The notes beneath the pieces were generated by a model. It saw only the letters and a list, made by a program, of their open reading frames with translations. It was not told the DNA's origin and did no database searches. The translations under genes were made by a program, and so were the position numbers. Below are positions 54,444 through 64,000 of a stretch of 64,000 bases of DNA, piece after piece. The DNA is taken from the NCBI RefSeq assembly GCF_000711695.1, contig NW_013546979.1, forward strand, positions 62,001 through 126,000, read 5' to 3'. How positions within the stretch are numbered: position 1 is the first letter of the stretch; each line of letters starts with the position of its first letter. Source of the DNA: Tilletiaria anomala UBC 951. Taxonomy: Eukaryota > Basidiomycota > Exobasidiomycetes > Georgefischeriales > Tilletiariaceae.

Positions 54444-57142
54444 ATGACCATGACCATGACCGCGGCGGCGGCGGCCGCCAACTCAGGCGCCAGCGTACCC
54501 ATCAACATACACAGCAGCAGCAGGCCGGACACAGTCAAGCGCAAGCAGCCGAGGTACGCAGATGCACATGCCGAGCCGGCTGCCAGACCTGGAAATTCAA
54601 GAGGGCCTGGAGGTCTTTGGAAGCTTCGACAGCCACGAAAGCAGGAGCTGGAGCAGCAAGGTCATCCTTCCGCTGAGCCAGCGACAAAGAATGTCGTTGT
54701 TCTTGGAGGCTCTTACGGCGGCATGCATGCTGCCGCTGTTCTGGCCGCACGCCTGCCGCCGAGCCACCGCGTAATACTGATCGAGAGGAACAGTCATTTC
54801 AATCGTGCGTAGCTTACATGCCTTAGGATCTTATGTCAAGGGACGGTTTGCTCATTTACCTCTTCCCATCATCAGATCTCTATGTATTTCCCCGATTTAG
54901 CGTCCTGCCTGGCCATGAGCACAAGGCGTTCATCCCATACACATCCATCTTTAAAGATGCTCCGCCACGGGGGCCAGGGCAAAGGAGGCAGGGCAGGGCA
55001 AACCGGAAGGAAGCATCGCAGGCTGAGACGGCAACAGAGGGCGGCTCATCAGCGGCAGAAAGACAAGCGGCTGTCCGCAAAGGTCTGCTTGAATTCTCGC
55101 CGGTGCAAGCAAGAGAAGGGCTGCCGAGGACGCGTCAAGACGATAAGGACGGCTCGGCCTCCACCTCCTCGGCCTCCACCTCCTCGGCCTCCACCTCCTC
55201 GGCCTCCCATCCCTCCTCGCTCGCCTCCTCTCTTGACAACGTTTCCCCCAGCTCGGTGGCCACCACTTCGCCATCAGCCCACTCTTCCTTGGCATCCTCC
55301 TCCATCTTGCATCCACTTCCCCACTCAGAGGAGCATCACGAAAAGCAGCTGGTATCGCGGGACGAGATGAAACATGAGCTCGCCGAGGCCCGCGAGCGCG
55401 TTGAGAAAAAGGAGGAATGGAGCACATTTGCGCATTTCAAGCGTCTCGCCGACACAGACGCCGCAGTAGATGACGCTTCTGCATCCCAGGCCGCGGGGAA
55501 CAGCCAAGCCGGACTGTCCGAACTCGGCAAGGAAGAGGACCAGCAGGCGCCCGAAAACGTGGGCCCGGAGGTGGATGTCGAGCACGGCCAAACAGGCAGT
55601 CCGCACCTCGTGCTTCAGGCGACCGTCACGAGCATCACCGACTCTCACGTCGTCGTCACCCCCGCTACGCGCGACGATCCGCTTTTCGACTCCCTCACTG
55701 GCGGCAGCTGGAACTCGACCAGGTCTGGCTCCGCGGCCACAATGGCGGCGGCAGCCGTAGCGGAGGGCAAGAGCAAGCTATGGGAGATATCTTCCTTCTC
55801 GATCCCTTACTCGCACCTGATCTACGCTCTTGGCTCACACCTCCCGGACCCGCTGCGCACTGAGGCGCGCACCAAGCGCGAAGGTATGGACTGGATGAAA
55901 CGCATCCAGGCGCGCGTCGAGGAAGCTGCAGAGATCGTTCTCGTTGGCGGCGGCGCACTTGGCGTTGAGTTCGCTACAGACATTGCGTCCGTGTACGCTG
56001 ACCGCATGCTGCGTCCCGGCGAGGACGCCGCGCGGGCGTGCGACGCGCAAGGTCGCCGCAAGAAGCAAGTCACGCTCATCCACAGCCGTGCGCATCTGCT
56101 ACCCAATTTTGACCCGCGCGTGCACGACTTTGCGCTCGCGCGGCTGCAACAGCTCGGCGTCCGCGTCGTTCTGGGCGAGCGCCTCGCACTGACGCAGGGG
56201 TGTCCCAAGGGCAGCACCGTCAGCGTTGAAGAGAATGCGGAGGCGCTCGCTACTCAGCAGCAGCAACCAGCACCTGCAGCCGATAAGGTCGATGAGAACT
56301 TTGCCAACGCCAAGCTCCTGAAAGACACAGCCGGGCACAGCATCTCCGCTCCTGCCAATGACGGGCACCACGAGCGTAAGATCATCCGCACCACCGGCGG
56401 CAAAATCTTCTCTGCAGACCTGCTCATGCTCTGCACAGGGCAGCAGCCCAATTCGGGCCTCATGGCGCAGCTCTCGCCGTCCAGTGTGGACCCCAAGACG
56501 CGCCTGGTCCGTGTACTGCCCACGTTGCAGGTCGCTGTACCCGACCCGAGGGACGCGGCGCAAATGCCCTTCGAGATGCGGCCGCCTTGCGGCGATTGCG
56601 ACTGCTTCCTCGACCGAAAAACCGCCGGTGCCGAGCGCGAACAGCAGCAACAGCAAGGCAGACTCGATGGTGACGCCTTGCCTATGAAGCATCGGCGTTA
56701 CATCGAGGGCATGCACAACGTCTATGCAATCGGGGACGTAGCCGATGCATTCGGTGCTATCAACGCTGGCTACCAGGCGTGGAGCATGGCAGACGTCGCC
56801 GCAGAGAACATCCTGCGCGATCTCGGCGTCACTACATCCACGAATGTTCCTGACGCAGAAGCCGATGCGGACACGGATGCGAATGCCGGGGCGGACGACA
56901 TCTCGGGCGCAAGCGCCAGCTCGCCCCTGGAGCTGCAGGAGTTCGACCCGACGCCAACGATGCTCAAACTGAGTCTTGGCCTCGGCAAGATGGTCTTTCA
57001 AGGCGGGCCCGTGACAGACCCAGCGAAACCAGACAAGCCGCCGCGGCCTGAAGTCACACTCAAAGACGACCCGCATGACTTGGCCGTCGAGGGCGTCTGG
57101 AAGTTCATGGCCAAGGCGTCGACGGATGATTTGTATTTGTGA
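54444..57142 (+). CDS. AIFM2/FSP1-like FAD/NAD(P)H oxidoreductase
   Basis: Pyridine-nucleotide-disulfide-type flavoprotein of the AMID/FSP1 group (NAD(P)H:quinone reductase-like). Two exons: 54444-54804 and 54876-57142, giving 875 aa, over twice the usual 370-400. The excess is low-complexity insertion. A disordered N-terminus of about 80 residues precedes the FAD motif VVVLGGSYGGMHAAAVLAAR, followed by VILIERNSHFNH/LYVFPRFSVLPGHEH, the expected AMID signature. Then comes an insertion of over 100 residues with ASTSS repeats. The second Rossmann motif is EIVLVGGGALGVEFATDI (NAD(P)H), then LLMLCTGQQPNS, and the flavin-contact motif VYAIGDVADAFGAINAGYQA. A C-terminal tail resembles that of fungal AMID proteins (LGKMVFQGG). 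No mitochondrial presequence is clear. The family is firm; the physiological substrate is unknown. Confidence 0.85.
55155..55205. repeat. 15-bp in-frame tandem repeat in the FSP1-like gene
   Basis: Three and a half copies of CGGCCTCCACCTCCT encode repeated Ala-Ser-Thr-Ser-Ser. Unit length is a multiple of three, so copy-number change keeps the frame. Confidence 0.85.
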
Positions 57143-57549
57143 TTGTGCACTATATCATATCACAGCTTAATATAGTATATGAACCCTTTCCCCATGCTTC
57201 ACTCTAAAGTTGCCTGGCTAATTTTCTCAATCTATAATGATTCCCCAGAACGTTGGCAACTTCTTGCGTCGGCTGATCGCTGCAACTGCACGATGATGTG
57301 AACACGTAATCTGCCACTCGCGTGTAATACGTGCGTGTGATTGAAAGATACTGCACTTCTATTTAAGACGACAATCATGGTCTCTATGGTGCACTAATCT
57401 AAGAATGCTTCTAGTGCCGAGCCGACCGCTCGCCTTGTAACGGCGCCGGTTGCTGTATGGGAGAATACCCGCGCACAGTTTCCCGAACAGAGGAAGGGAA
57501 GGAAGGGGAGGAGAGCTACGAGGACTTCGCGGAAGTCGCCGCCTTGCCA
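57143..57549. other. intergenic spacer
   Basis: About 400 bases between the FSP1-like stop and the transporter relic. No gene is seen. Confidence 0.5.
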
Positions 57550-59160
57550 GCGCGGCTATCGATGGGTTTTCATCAATCGGAAGGTAGAAGACGAACGACA
57601 AAAATTTAGTGCGCTGACCAGGATGAAGATGATGCGCCCCACATCGGCGTAAGAAAGCCTAGCTGCAACCTGCCGAGCAGGCGGCAAGCTGTCGATGCGC
57701 TGGACGCTGTGCAGGATGCCCCTGATGGCGTTGCGTCCCTCTACGCCAGGCGCAGGCGGCGCAATGCGAGCGTCCAAACTCTACAGAAGCACTATCTGCA
57801 TCGTCGCTCCGCTCGTGCCTACGCCGATGACCTGACCCAGTGTTTGGAAGAGGTAGATCATGTCATTTGCGAGTCCAACTTCCTCGCACGAGACGGAGCC
57901 CATGAGCAGCATCGTGTTGCAGCCCGTTAAGCCAACGAACGCTGTTCTGAGCAAGAGGAGCTTGCAAAGTTTGCCGAACCAGGGGGCCGTCCAGAACCTC
58001 AGGTTCCGCAAAAGAAGATCGGTAGTGTGGCGTACGCCGTTTGCAGACGCCAGTGGCGGCCCGTACGCTTAATGATGTTGCCGGCGCTGATGCTACTGCT
58101 GGCGGTGAGCGGCGCGATGGGCATGAGGCGCAGTCCGGACTGACGTGCGCTGTAGCTTCACACGGCGTTGAGGTAGAGCGGCAGGAAGAAAAGACCCCGT
58201 AGTAGATGTAGCTGCGATAAAGTAGACCGCACCGATACACGCCGGCGTCTTTTGTTCAAACAGATGCAGCGGCCTGAAAGGTTCGCTGATGACATAGCTT
58301 TCAATGAACATGAAGACAAAGCTCGAAGCCAGGAACACGAGTGCTGGGCCCCAAACATGTTTCCGTCCAGGTGGCCGGCATTTTACCCTTGGCTGGCACT
58401 TTCGAAAGCGCCCTCAGGTAGGCTAACGAGCCATCTAATCCCCTCCACAAGCAAGGCGCTACCAAGCCAGTCGATCCTGGCAAGCGTTTAGCGCAACATT
58501 TGATGTCTGGGTCTCTTCGGCCATGGGGATGCGGATGTCAGATCCGATGCACACCATGTTGTGCAAGTGGAAGGGGACCTGGTAGCTGAAAGCCGTACGC
58601 CAGCCGTAATGATCGTTGATGCGGCCACCATAAAGGCTGGCCATAGTGCCGCCAGAAGCAACGATCCGGATGAGATGGGGAGCAGTTCAAAGATTCTTGA
58701 TGTTTTCCCTAAAGCATGCGTCCTGCAAATTCGCAATGTTGGGAATACCCTGAAATAGCCCTCTCTGCCTCAGGGAGACCAACTCCTTCATGATAATGCT
58801 GGTACGGGTCAATACGCCATCGGCGCCGACGCCAGCTAAAGCCTTAGCGAACAAGAAAGCCTCAATGGTCGGTGCCACTGCACACCTGGCCGTCCCTACC
58901 TTTGAAGAACACGAACCCAACGAGCATGGGGATCGCCCGACCGATGCCATCCGAGAGGCAGCCGTATAGCGGCGAAAAGCCACAGATGGACCGCAAGAAG
59001 CATGTGCCGAGCCATGAAGCGCGATCGACGGCGTTGAAAGAGGACTTGATAGGATTGATGAGCGTCAAGGCTACTGTGCCATCGAGTGTGGCAAGAGAGA
59101 ACGAGAGGCAGGGGGTAGGAAGGGGGAGGCGACGACGTGATGCTCGTTCCCGGCGCATCT
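57550..59160 (-). pseudogene. MFS drug/amino-acid transporter pseudogene (DHA2/Vba-like)
   Basis: Minus-strand fragments in several frames follow the order of a 14-span major-facilitator transporter. They are LDGTVALTLINPIKSSFNAV with WLGTCF (helix 1-2), YGCLSDGIGRAIPMLVGFVF (the motif-A loop), FAKALAGVGADGVLTRTSII, SLYGGRINDHYGWRTAFSYQ with VPFHL, then WLGSALLVEGI. Further on are SSFVFMFIESYVISEPFRPL, YYGVFFLPLYLNAV, and finally AFVGLTGCNTMLLMGSVSCE and DMIYLFQTLGQVIGVG. The C-terminal helix region (VGRIIFILVSALNF) is also recognisable. The closest group is the DHA2 or vacuolar basic amino-acid transporters. Blocks lie in different frames and stops interrupt them, so no single exon chain gives a full protein. 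The gene looks dead but recently so, since motifs remain clear. Confidence 0.7.
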
Positions 59161-60191
59161 ATCCGCTCTTTCTGTTTGCGCGCCTGAAGCAAGCTGAAAC
59201 CCGATATCGCGCGAAAGTGCGATGGTGGGGAGTTCAAGTCTGCCCTTGGAGATAAGAAGTCCGAAAAAGGTGTGGCCTCTGAGGCGGGCCTGGGAAAATA
59301 AGTAGTTAGTCGTGTTTCCGGAATCTTTAGATCAGGAGATGAGTTCGACTCCGTTTAAGAAGCTGCTTGATCCTGCAAAGCGGTCGTTTTCGAACGCTCG
59401 GATTGCATATTGGCTTGTCAGCTCGTGCTCAGTGTATACACGGAGTAGATAAATGTCGCACCGAACGCGCGTGGGGAAGCGCAATGTGCATTAGGTAAAA
59501 GTTTGTGACATTGATCTGTACAGTTGAGAATCAGGTTCTCGAAAACGCTCAGACGAATAAGCCGATGTCAACAGGTGGGGTTGTTGGATGTCGCACGACG
59601 ATGTCCATTACCTAACGTCGGCGTCGCTCACTTCACGGTTCCACAGCTTCAGAACCTCTGGCTCGACAAAGTTGGATCCACCTGACACCTGAAAGCAGCT
59701 CTCTGACGCCGTATTGGTCGTCCAGCAGGTGACACCTGAGACCACTGCGGATCACTGCGACCAAGCTATCCCACAGACCTTCACGAGTGAGGGAGTGAAT
59801 GGATTTCGAGACGGATCTCAAGAGGGGATGGTGGTGGAACTGGGCACTGCGCCACTGCCACTGCCACTCACTGCAGCAGCAGCCAACCGGTTCGAAAGAA
59901 GCAGCGCTTGGTTCCTCGCACCGTTGGATAGCGGGGAACAACCCTACTCTTTCCTCTATTTCTTCCCAAGAGTTTGGTTCCGAGTCCCGTCTTTCTCGGT
60001 TCTGAGTTGGGTGCTGACCTTGACTACCCTCCCTCTCGTCACTCGGTCGTTTCCTTGCAACCCAATGGGTCAATCTAATTTAACCCTTCGCAGCTTGCAT
60101 CATTGATTCATGGATCGTCGACAAGCAGGGTCGAATACCGTGCCATACTATCCGGCTTAGGCCCGTAGTGCAAATATCAACTACTTGAATC
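59161..60191. other. intergenic region upstream of TRM61
   Basis: 1 kb with no supportable gene. Contains a short (CCACTG)n run near 59855 and the TRM61 promoter. A GGTTCGAAAG near 59890 is not part of a tRNA. Confidence 0.5.
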
Positions 60192-62091
60192 ATGTCGGAG
60201 CAAGCAGCACAGGCGATGGCGGACGTGCGCACATCGAGCAAAGGGCAGCCCGACTCGCTGCCCATGTTGGAGAGCCCACATACTGCCCTCTCGCAGTCAG
60301 CATTGATAAATCCGGCACAAGTCCAAATGGATGCAGATGGAGAAGAAGCGGCGGAGTCCGTGGAGGCGGAAAAAGGTCAATATGAAGATGTAACTGGAGG
60401 TGCCAAGACCGTCTACGGAGTCGCAAAGGCGCACAAGCACATCGAACCGGGGGACCTTGTCGTTCTTTTCATTGTGAGCTCCGAGGTCCTTTGCATGAGA
60501 AGCACCTCACTTATTCCATCCCGAAACTCTCTGTGCCTTCCATCAGAGCCGTCATACAACGCCAGTTCCCATCACAGTCACACCTGGAGAACAATTCATC
60601 AATACGTTTGGCGCCTTTCCCCATTCAAGCATGGTCGGACGTTCTTTTGGCAGTCGGCTAACTACACGCAATGGGAAAGGATTCATTCACCTCTTACGGC
60701 CAACTCCCTCCTTGTGGACACTTGCTCTACCGCACCGCACCCAAATTCTCTACCTGCCAGATATTTCTTTCATCATCTCCCGCCTAGGGCTGAGCCCTGG
60801 GGCTAAAGTGATCGAGGCTGGCACGGGGAGTGGAAGCATGACGCATGCGCTCGCAAGAGCTGTAGGCACAGGTAGGCAGCATGCAAAGAGATGGCGAGGC
60901 GTCGAGGGTATGGGAACGTCCGCGGGGAGATCAGCTCGCACATCACAATCACAAGGTCGCGACGGTTCACAGTGTTTATTAGCAAAGAATGGAAGGAACG
61001 GAGGGTCAGACAAGGAGGAGAGAGAGGGAGATGCTGGAGTAACACCGGCGCTGGATCTCACCCTGGAAGAGGCTGGTGGACCACTGGCCCAAGGAGAGGG
61101 GAGAGTTTGGAGCTTTGAGTTCCACAGCGAGCGTGCGAAGAAGGCTAGGTGAGTGTGTAGCAACTTTCCTCCACGCTTCGCCACTTACATTTACCTTCTA
61201 AACTCCCTTGGAAGCCGAGAATTCGAAGCTCATGGCTTGTGTCCAAATATTGTTGCCATCAATCATCGTAATGTCTGTAAATCTGGCTTTGGCTTGCCAC
61301 CGTCCATGAGCGCAGACGCCATCTTTCTCGACCTTCCAGCACCATGGGAGGCCATTCCTTTCGCAAGGCGCGCGCTACGCTCCGACGTTGCCACCCAAGT
61401 CTGCACATTCAGCCCTTGTGTCGAGCAGGTCTTGCGCACTGTACAAGCCTTCAACGAGCAAGGTTTCAGCGACGTTCATACTTTCGAGTCGCTGACTCGG
61501 GATCACGAGGTTTTCACCAACTTTATGGGGCCATTGCGGAGTATCAACGCAGCTGTTGATAGGATCAAGCAGATCGAGAGGAACAAGGAATTGAAAAGAC
61601 AGGACCAGATTGCACGCTCGGAGGTGAAGCGGAACAAGCGCGCGGCAGCGGGTGGTACAATCGAAGAAGCAGCACCTGCACCAGCTAAGCGTATGAGGCA
61701 GGAGATCAGCGGCACAGACGATGAGGTCATGGATGATTCAGAGGGAGTGCAGGAGCTCGCTCCACCTACAAGCTCCGATCAAGTCGGCAGGAATGGAAAG
61801 TTGGAGCTGGGAGAACCTACAAGCAACTTAGAGGATTGCACGGCTGCAGACGATGGAGAAGAGGTAGCAATCGTCCCAAGTGGCTCGAAAATTTCCATCG
61901 GTTCTGTCAAGCTGCAATCTGGCAACGTTCTCACGAGACCAGCAGGAGAGGTGAGAGACCGTTGCGACTTTAAGTGGATGCCGTGCTTTTTTAAACGCTG
62001 ATGATATTTTTCGAACTATAAGATGCGAGGGCACACCTCTTATCTGACATTCGCGACGCTCAAGCCGCAGATGCTAGCACAGCGCCATTAG
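60192..62091 (+). CDS. trm61: tRNA (adenine-58-N1)-methyltransferase catalytic subunit Trm61/Gcd14
   Basis: With Trm6 forms m1A58 in tRNAs, needed for initiator tRNA stability. Four exons: 60192-60473, 60547-61148, 61215-61950 and 62023-62091, giving 562 aa. An acidic N-terminus leads into HIEPGDLVVLFI/SRHTTPVPITVTPGEQF, then FGAFPHSSMVGRSFGSR and the SAM-binding motif VIEAGTGSGSMTHALARAV (about residue 180). After a hydrophilic insertion of about 70 residues come VWSFEFHSERAKKAS/REFEAH, the catalytic-region DAIFLDLPAPWEAIPFARRA and FSPCVEQVLRTVQAFNEQGF. The final exon provides MRGHTSYLTFATLKP, the conserved Gcd14 ending. Each junction was chosen by restoring family motifs; the third exon's acceptor at 61214 gives KAS/REFEAHGL. 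Length exceeds yeast Gcd14 (383 aa) because of insertions. Identity is firm. Confidence 0.92.
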
Positions 62092-62603
62092 GAGACCAGG
62101 CACGAAGAGGAAGAGGCGTCTGGCAACAAAGCCGAGGCCTCGTCGGAGCCACGTGCCATGTAGCATAGCATATGTCGATTTTGAAACAGACAGAGCGTTG
62201 AGGTCATCCCAATGGCTTGGGCCTGTAAGGATTACGATTCATCACGAAACGGGCTATTCCCATTCTCTCAATACTTTGTTTGTAAAATGCTTACGTTAGC
62301 AATCTTTTGATTACGGCACGCCAATCACCCATTGGCAGTTCCCTATCTGACCCGTTCACTTCATCAACTCCCTCCCTATCCACACTTTGGAAGTCAGATG
62401 TCGATCCATTTTTGATTAATTGCTCTCCTCATCAAGGTTATTCCCAACCTACGACCCTCGAGTTTTCTACGAGCTTGCGGTGCCTTGGGATCCAGTGGCC
62501 ACCCTAGCGAGAATCCAGTGCGCAGTTTTGAGCGTAGCCCACCCTTCTGCAAGCGCACATCAAAAGGTCAAACACCACATTCAGAACGTTTGCGCACTTC
62601 AAG
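62092..62603. other. intergenic spacer
   Basis: 512 bases between TRM61 and the next same-strand gene. Two other frames stay open across 62400-62830, overlapping the next gene, but only one frame carries the conserved protein. Confidence 0.4.
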
Positions 62604-63334
62604 ATGGGAAGCAGAACGTGCTGTCGTTGCCTTCAGCGACCTCATACATCCCAATCTTTCGCAGCGAATTATTTCAATTTTCGGGTTTCGTCATTACGCA
62701 GCTTCTCAGGATCCGTACTGCGGGCCGCAAAGAGCATCAAGGATCCATCTCACCCGACTGGGATTTGGTACCACTCATTGAATCCGAGCTCGGGGCAACG
62801 TTGGGCGGTCTCCCTTCTGCCAGAAGCTCCGTCTAGGCCAGAAGCAGCCTCGATACTTGGTGTGCTATCGCAAACGCCGGGTAAGGGTTTTGAAAGCGCT
62901 CAGCCGTATGAGCTCGCAGCTTCCAGCGCAGATAATTTCGCTACGAATGCGGGCTTCGTCCAGCTTCTTCACAAGGTATTAAAGGAGGAGATCGTCCCGT
63001 CCGATCCGACTCTCGAATTTGAGGCGAAAAACAGGGAGAGCGGATGGGCACATATCACTGGCGAGTAGCTGCATTCGTGCTTGGTCTGATTGATTTTTTC
63101 TCATTGAGTCCATTTTTACTACCTGCTGCAGACTCACGCCATGCGCTCATGCCGGGTCGCATTGCCACCCCGGAGAATATTCTCGCGAGTATTGCTTTCA
63201 CAGATTCCGCCGTTCATCCCGACTCATATCAGGCCAACGAGACCTACAGAGTCTTAACAAAGGCGGAGGGCTGGATACAGCTCAAACAGGAATGGCTGCA
63301 GAAGGTTCGTAGGGCATTGTTGGAGAAAAATTAA
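62604..63334 (+). CDS. small fungal protein with mitochondrial presequence, unknown function
   Basis: Two exons: 62604-63060 and 63132-63334, giving 219 aa. The N-terminus (MGSRTCCRCLQRPHTSQSFA, then FRVSSLRSFSGSVLRAAKS) is rich in Arg/Ser with no acidic residues, as in mitochondrial targeting sequences. The body starts KDPSHPTGIWYHSLNPSSGQ and includes SLLPEAPSRPEAASILGVL, FVQLLHKVLKEEIVPSDPTL and RESGWAHITG/DSRHALMPGR. It ends SYQANETYRVLTKAEGWIQL. The 'D(P)SHPTG.wYH' opening and 'GRI..peniL.s' end recall a conserved but uncharacterised fungal family. The intron appears to be GC-AG (donor GCGAGT at 63061), because the nearest GT donors do not restore the DSRHALMPGR frame. No function is proposed. 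Confidence 0.65.
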
Positions 63335-63685
63335 GCAAATTTGCATTATGCCGAGTTAGCACCCCGTTTTGAATCTTTGTATCTTCGAACATCGAGGTTA
63401 GTGGTAGTCGACATGGTCTACCCCATTTCTTCATCGATCGCATCGCCGAGTGTCCCTCCTTGGCTTGAGCTATTCAGCGATAGCCGCCGGCGCACCATCT
63501 CGGCCTGTTCTCTGCCCGTCTTCTGAAGTGTCTTCAGCATTTTATTGGCTTCTTCTGCGAGTCCCTATTCAACCATCTCCCTTCGCCTTGCCTTTTGCAA
63601 GGCTTCTGTGTCCTTCTTGCCCTCTGCAGCGCCGCCTCCGCTGGGACAGCCCCTACCGCTCTTTTGCATCGTATTCGCCCCCTCG
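63335..63685. other. convergent 3' region
   Basis: 351 bases between the stops of the small mitochondrial gene (+) and IMP2 (-). The minus strand still encodes a helical, Lys/Glu/Leu-rich stretch (ANKMLKTLQKTGREQAEMV) in a frame that overlaps the IMP2 terminal exon. See findings. Confidence 0.4.
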
Positions 63686-64000
63686 TCAATGTGAGGTGTT
63701 AGACGCGAGTGATCGGGCTGTGCATGGTGCGTTGCGGTCGATGTGTAATGGTCGTGATGTCGATTCACGAGCTGATGCGTCAAAGCTGACAAATTCACCA
63801 TGCGAGGCATGGAAGCCGGGGCGAGGAGCCGGCCTGCCGAAACGCGATGGTGGCCAGAGGATGAGCTCGACACGCGATTTCACTAGACCAAGCGGCACCT
63901 GCGTACTCGCCAAGTATGTAACAAATTCCGGTCAGGAACTAATATTAATCAAACAGACGAGACGACTCACCAGCCCAAACTCGCGACTGTCATCGCTGTG
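63686..64000 (-). CDS. imp2: mitochondrial inner membrane protease subunit 2 (IMP2), C-terminal part
   Basis: Serine/lysine-dyad signal peptidase of the mitochondrial inner membrane that matures intermembrane-space proteins. Only the 3' end lies in the window. Exon 63971-64000 reads HSDDSREFGL, and after a 72-nt intron (63899-63970) the last exon 63686-63898 continues VPLGLVKSRVELILWPPSRF. 'DSR.FGpvpLGLv..rv..IlWPPsR.G' is the conserved C-terminal signature of Imp2/IMMP2L. The catalytic Ser and Lys are upstream, outside the window. After the signature the frame runs on for about 50 residues (GRPAPRPGFHASHG...), whereas Imp2 normally ends soon after WPPSR. An extra intron may shorten or change this tail. 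Identity is good despite the short piece. Confidence 0.82.

Noticed and set aside
62420-62836. Alternative frames overlapping the start of the small mitochondrial gene
   Set aside because: They are open by chance; only the 62604 frame continues into the conserved block and the second exon.

Overview
This is a fungal nuclear chromosome segment. Most genes are split by short spliceosomal introns, mainly 60-140 nt with GT(G/A)AGT- or GTGCGT-like donors and CTGAC/CTAAC branch sites. Translation starts have a CACCATG-like context, the base composition is GC-rich, and proteins carry long Ala/Ser/Gly/Gln low-complexity tracts. Intron density, the Tup1/Vts1/Num1 architectures and the protein sequences suggest a basidiomycete, probably Ustilaginomycotina; that placement is inference from general resemblance. 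Both window edges cut genes.

Layout: 0-4.4 kb holds the tail of an unknown membrane protein, a 2 kb gap and a six-exon secreted serine carboxypeptidase (+). 4.7-7.2 kb holds an FAD oxidoreductase (+) convergent with SmD1 (-). 8.8-16 kb has RPL10 (+), a Nudix hydrolase (+), a Tic20/DUF4870-like membrane protein (-) and a TMEM135-like protein (+). 16-22 kb has an L-threonate-dehydrogenase-like enzyme (-), an F-box-like protein (+) and cytosolic HSP90 (-), which shares a 1.6 kb divergent promoter with the corepressor TUP1 (+, to 26.2 kb). 26.4-29.6 kb has a second F-box-like gene (-) and a WBP11-like splicing protein (+). 29.9-30.6 kb holds a broken Pif1-type helicase relic. 32.2-34.9 kb is VTS1 (+). 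35-37.6 kb is a graveyard of decayed genes. 38.5-44.5 kb is a NUM1/Mcp5-type cortical anchor (+). 45.9-47.2 kb is a decayed Ser/Thr-rich wall-protein gene. 47.5-54 kb has an SRRM1/PWI protein (-), a Dap1-type heme protein (+) and an API5-like ARM protein (-). 54.4-57.1 kb is an AIFM2/FSP1-like oxidoreductase (+). 57.5-59.2 kb is an MFS-transporter pseudogene (-). 60.2-64 kb has TRM61 (+), a small mitochondrial protein with a GC-AG intron (+) and the 3' end of IMP2 (-).

No biosynthetic cluster or operon-like logic is visible; this is mostly conserved housekeeping. A loose theme is RNA metabolism: SmD1, WBP11, SRRM1, Vts1, Trm61 and RPL10. Accessory material is confined to 29.9-30.6, 35-37.6, 45.9-47.2 and 57.5-59.2 kb, all broken. 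No CRISPR array, rRNA or confident tRNA was seen. The most unusual intact observation is that HSP90 ends in MESID instead of the near-universal MEEVD. All gene models come from reading splice signals and protein conservation by eye; none is confirmed by transcripts.
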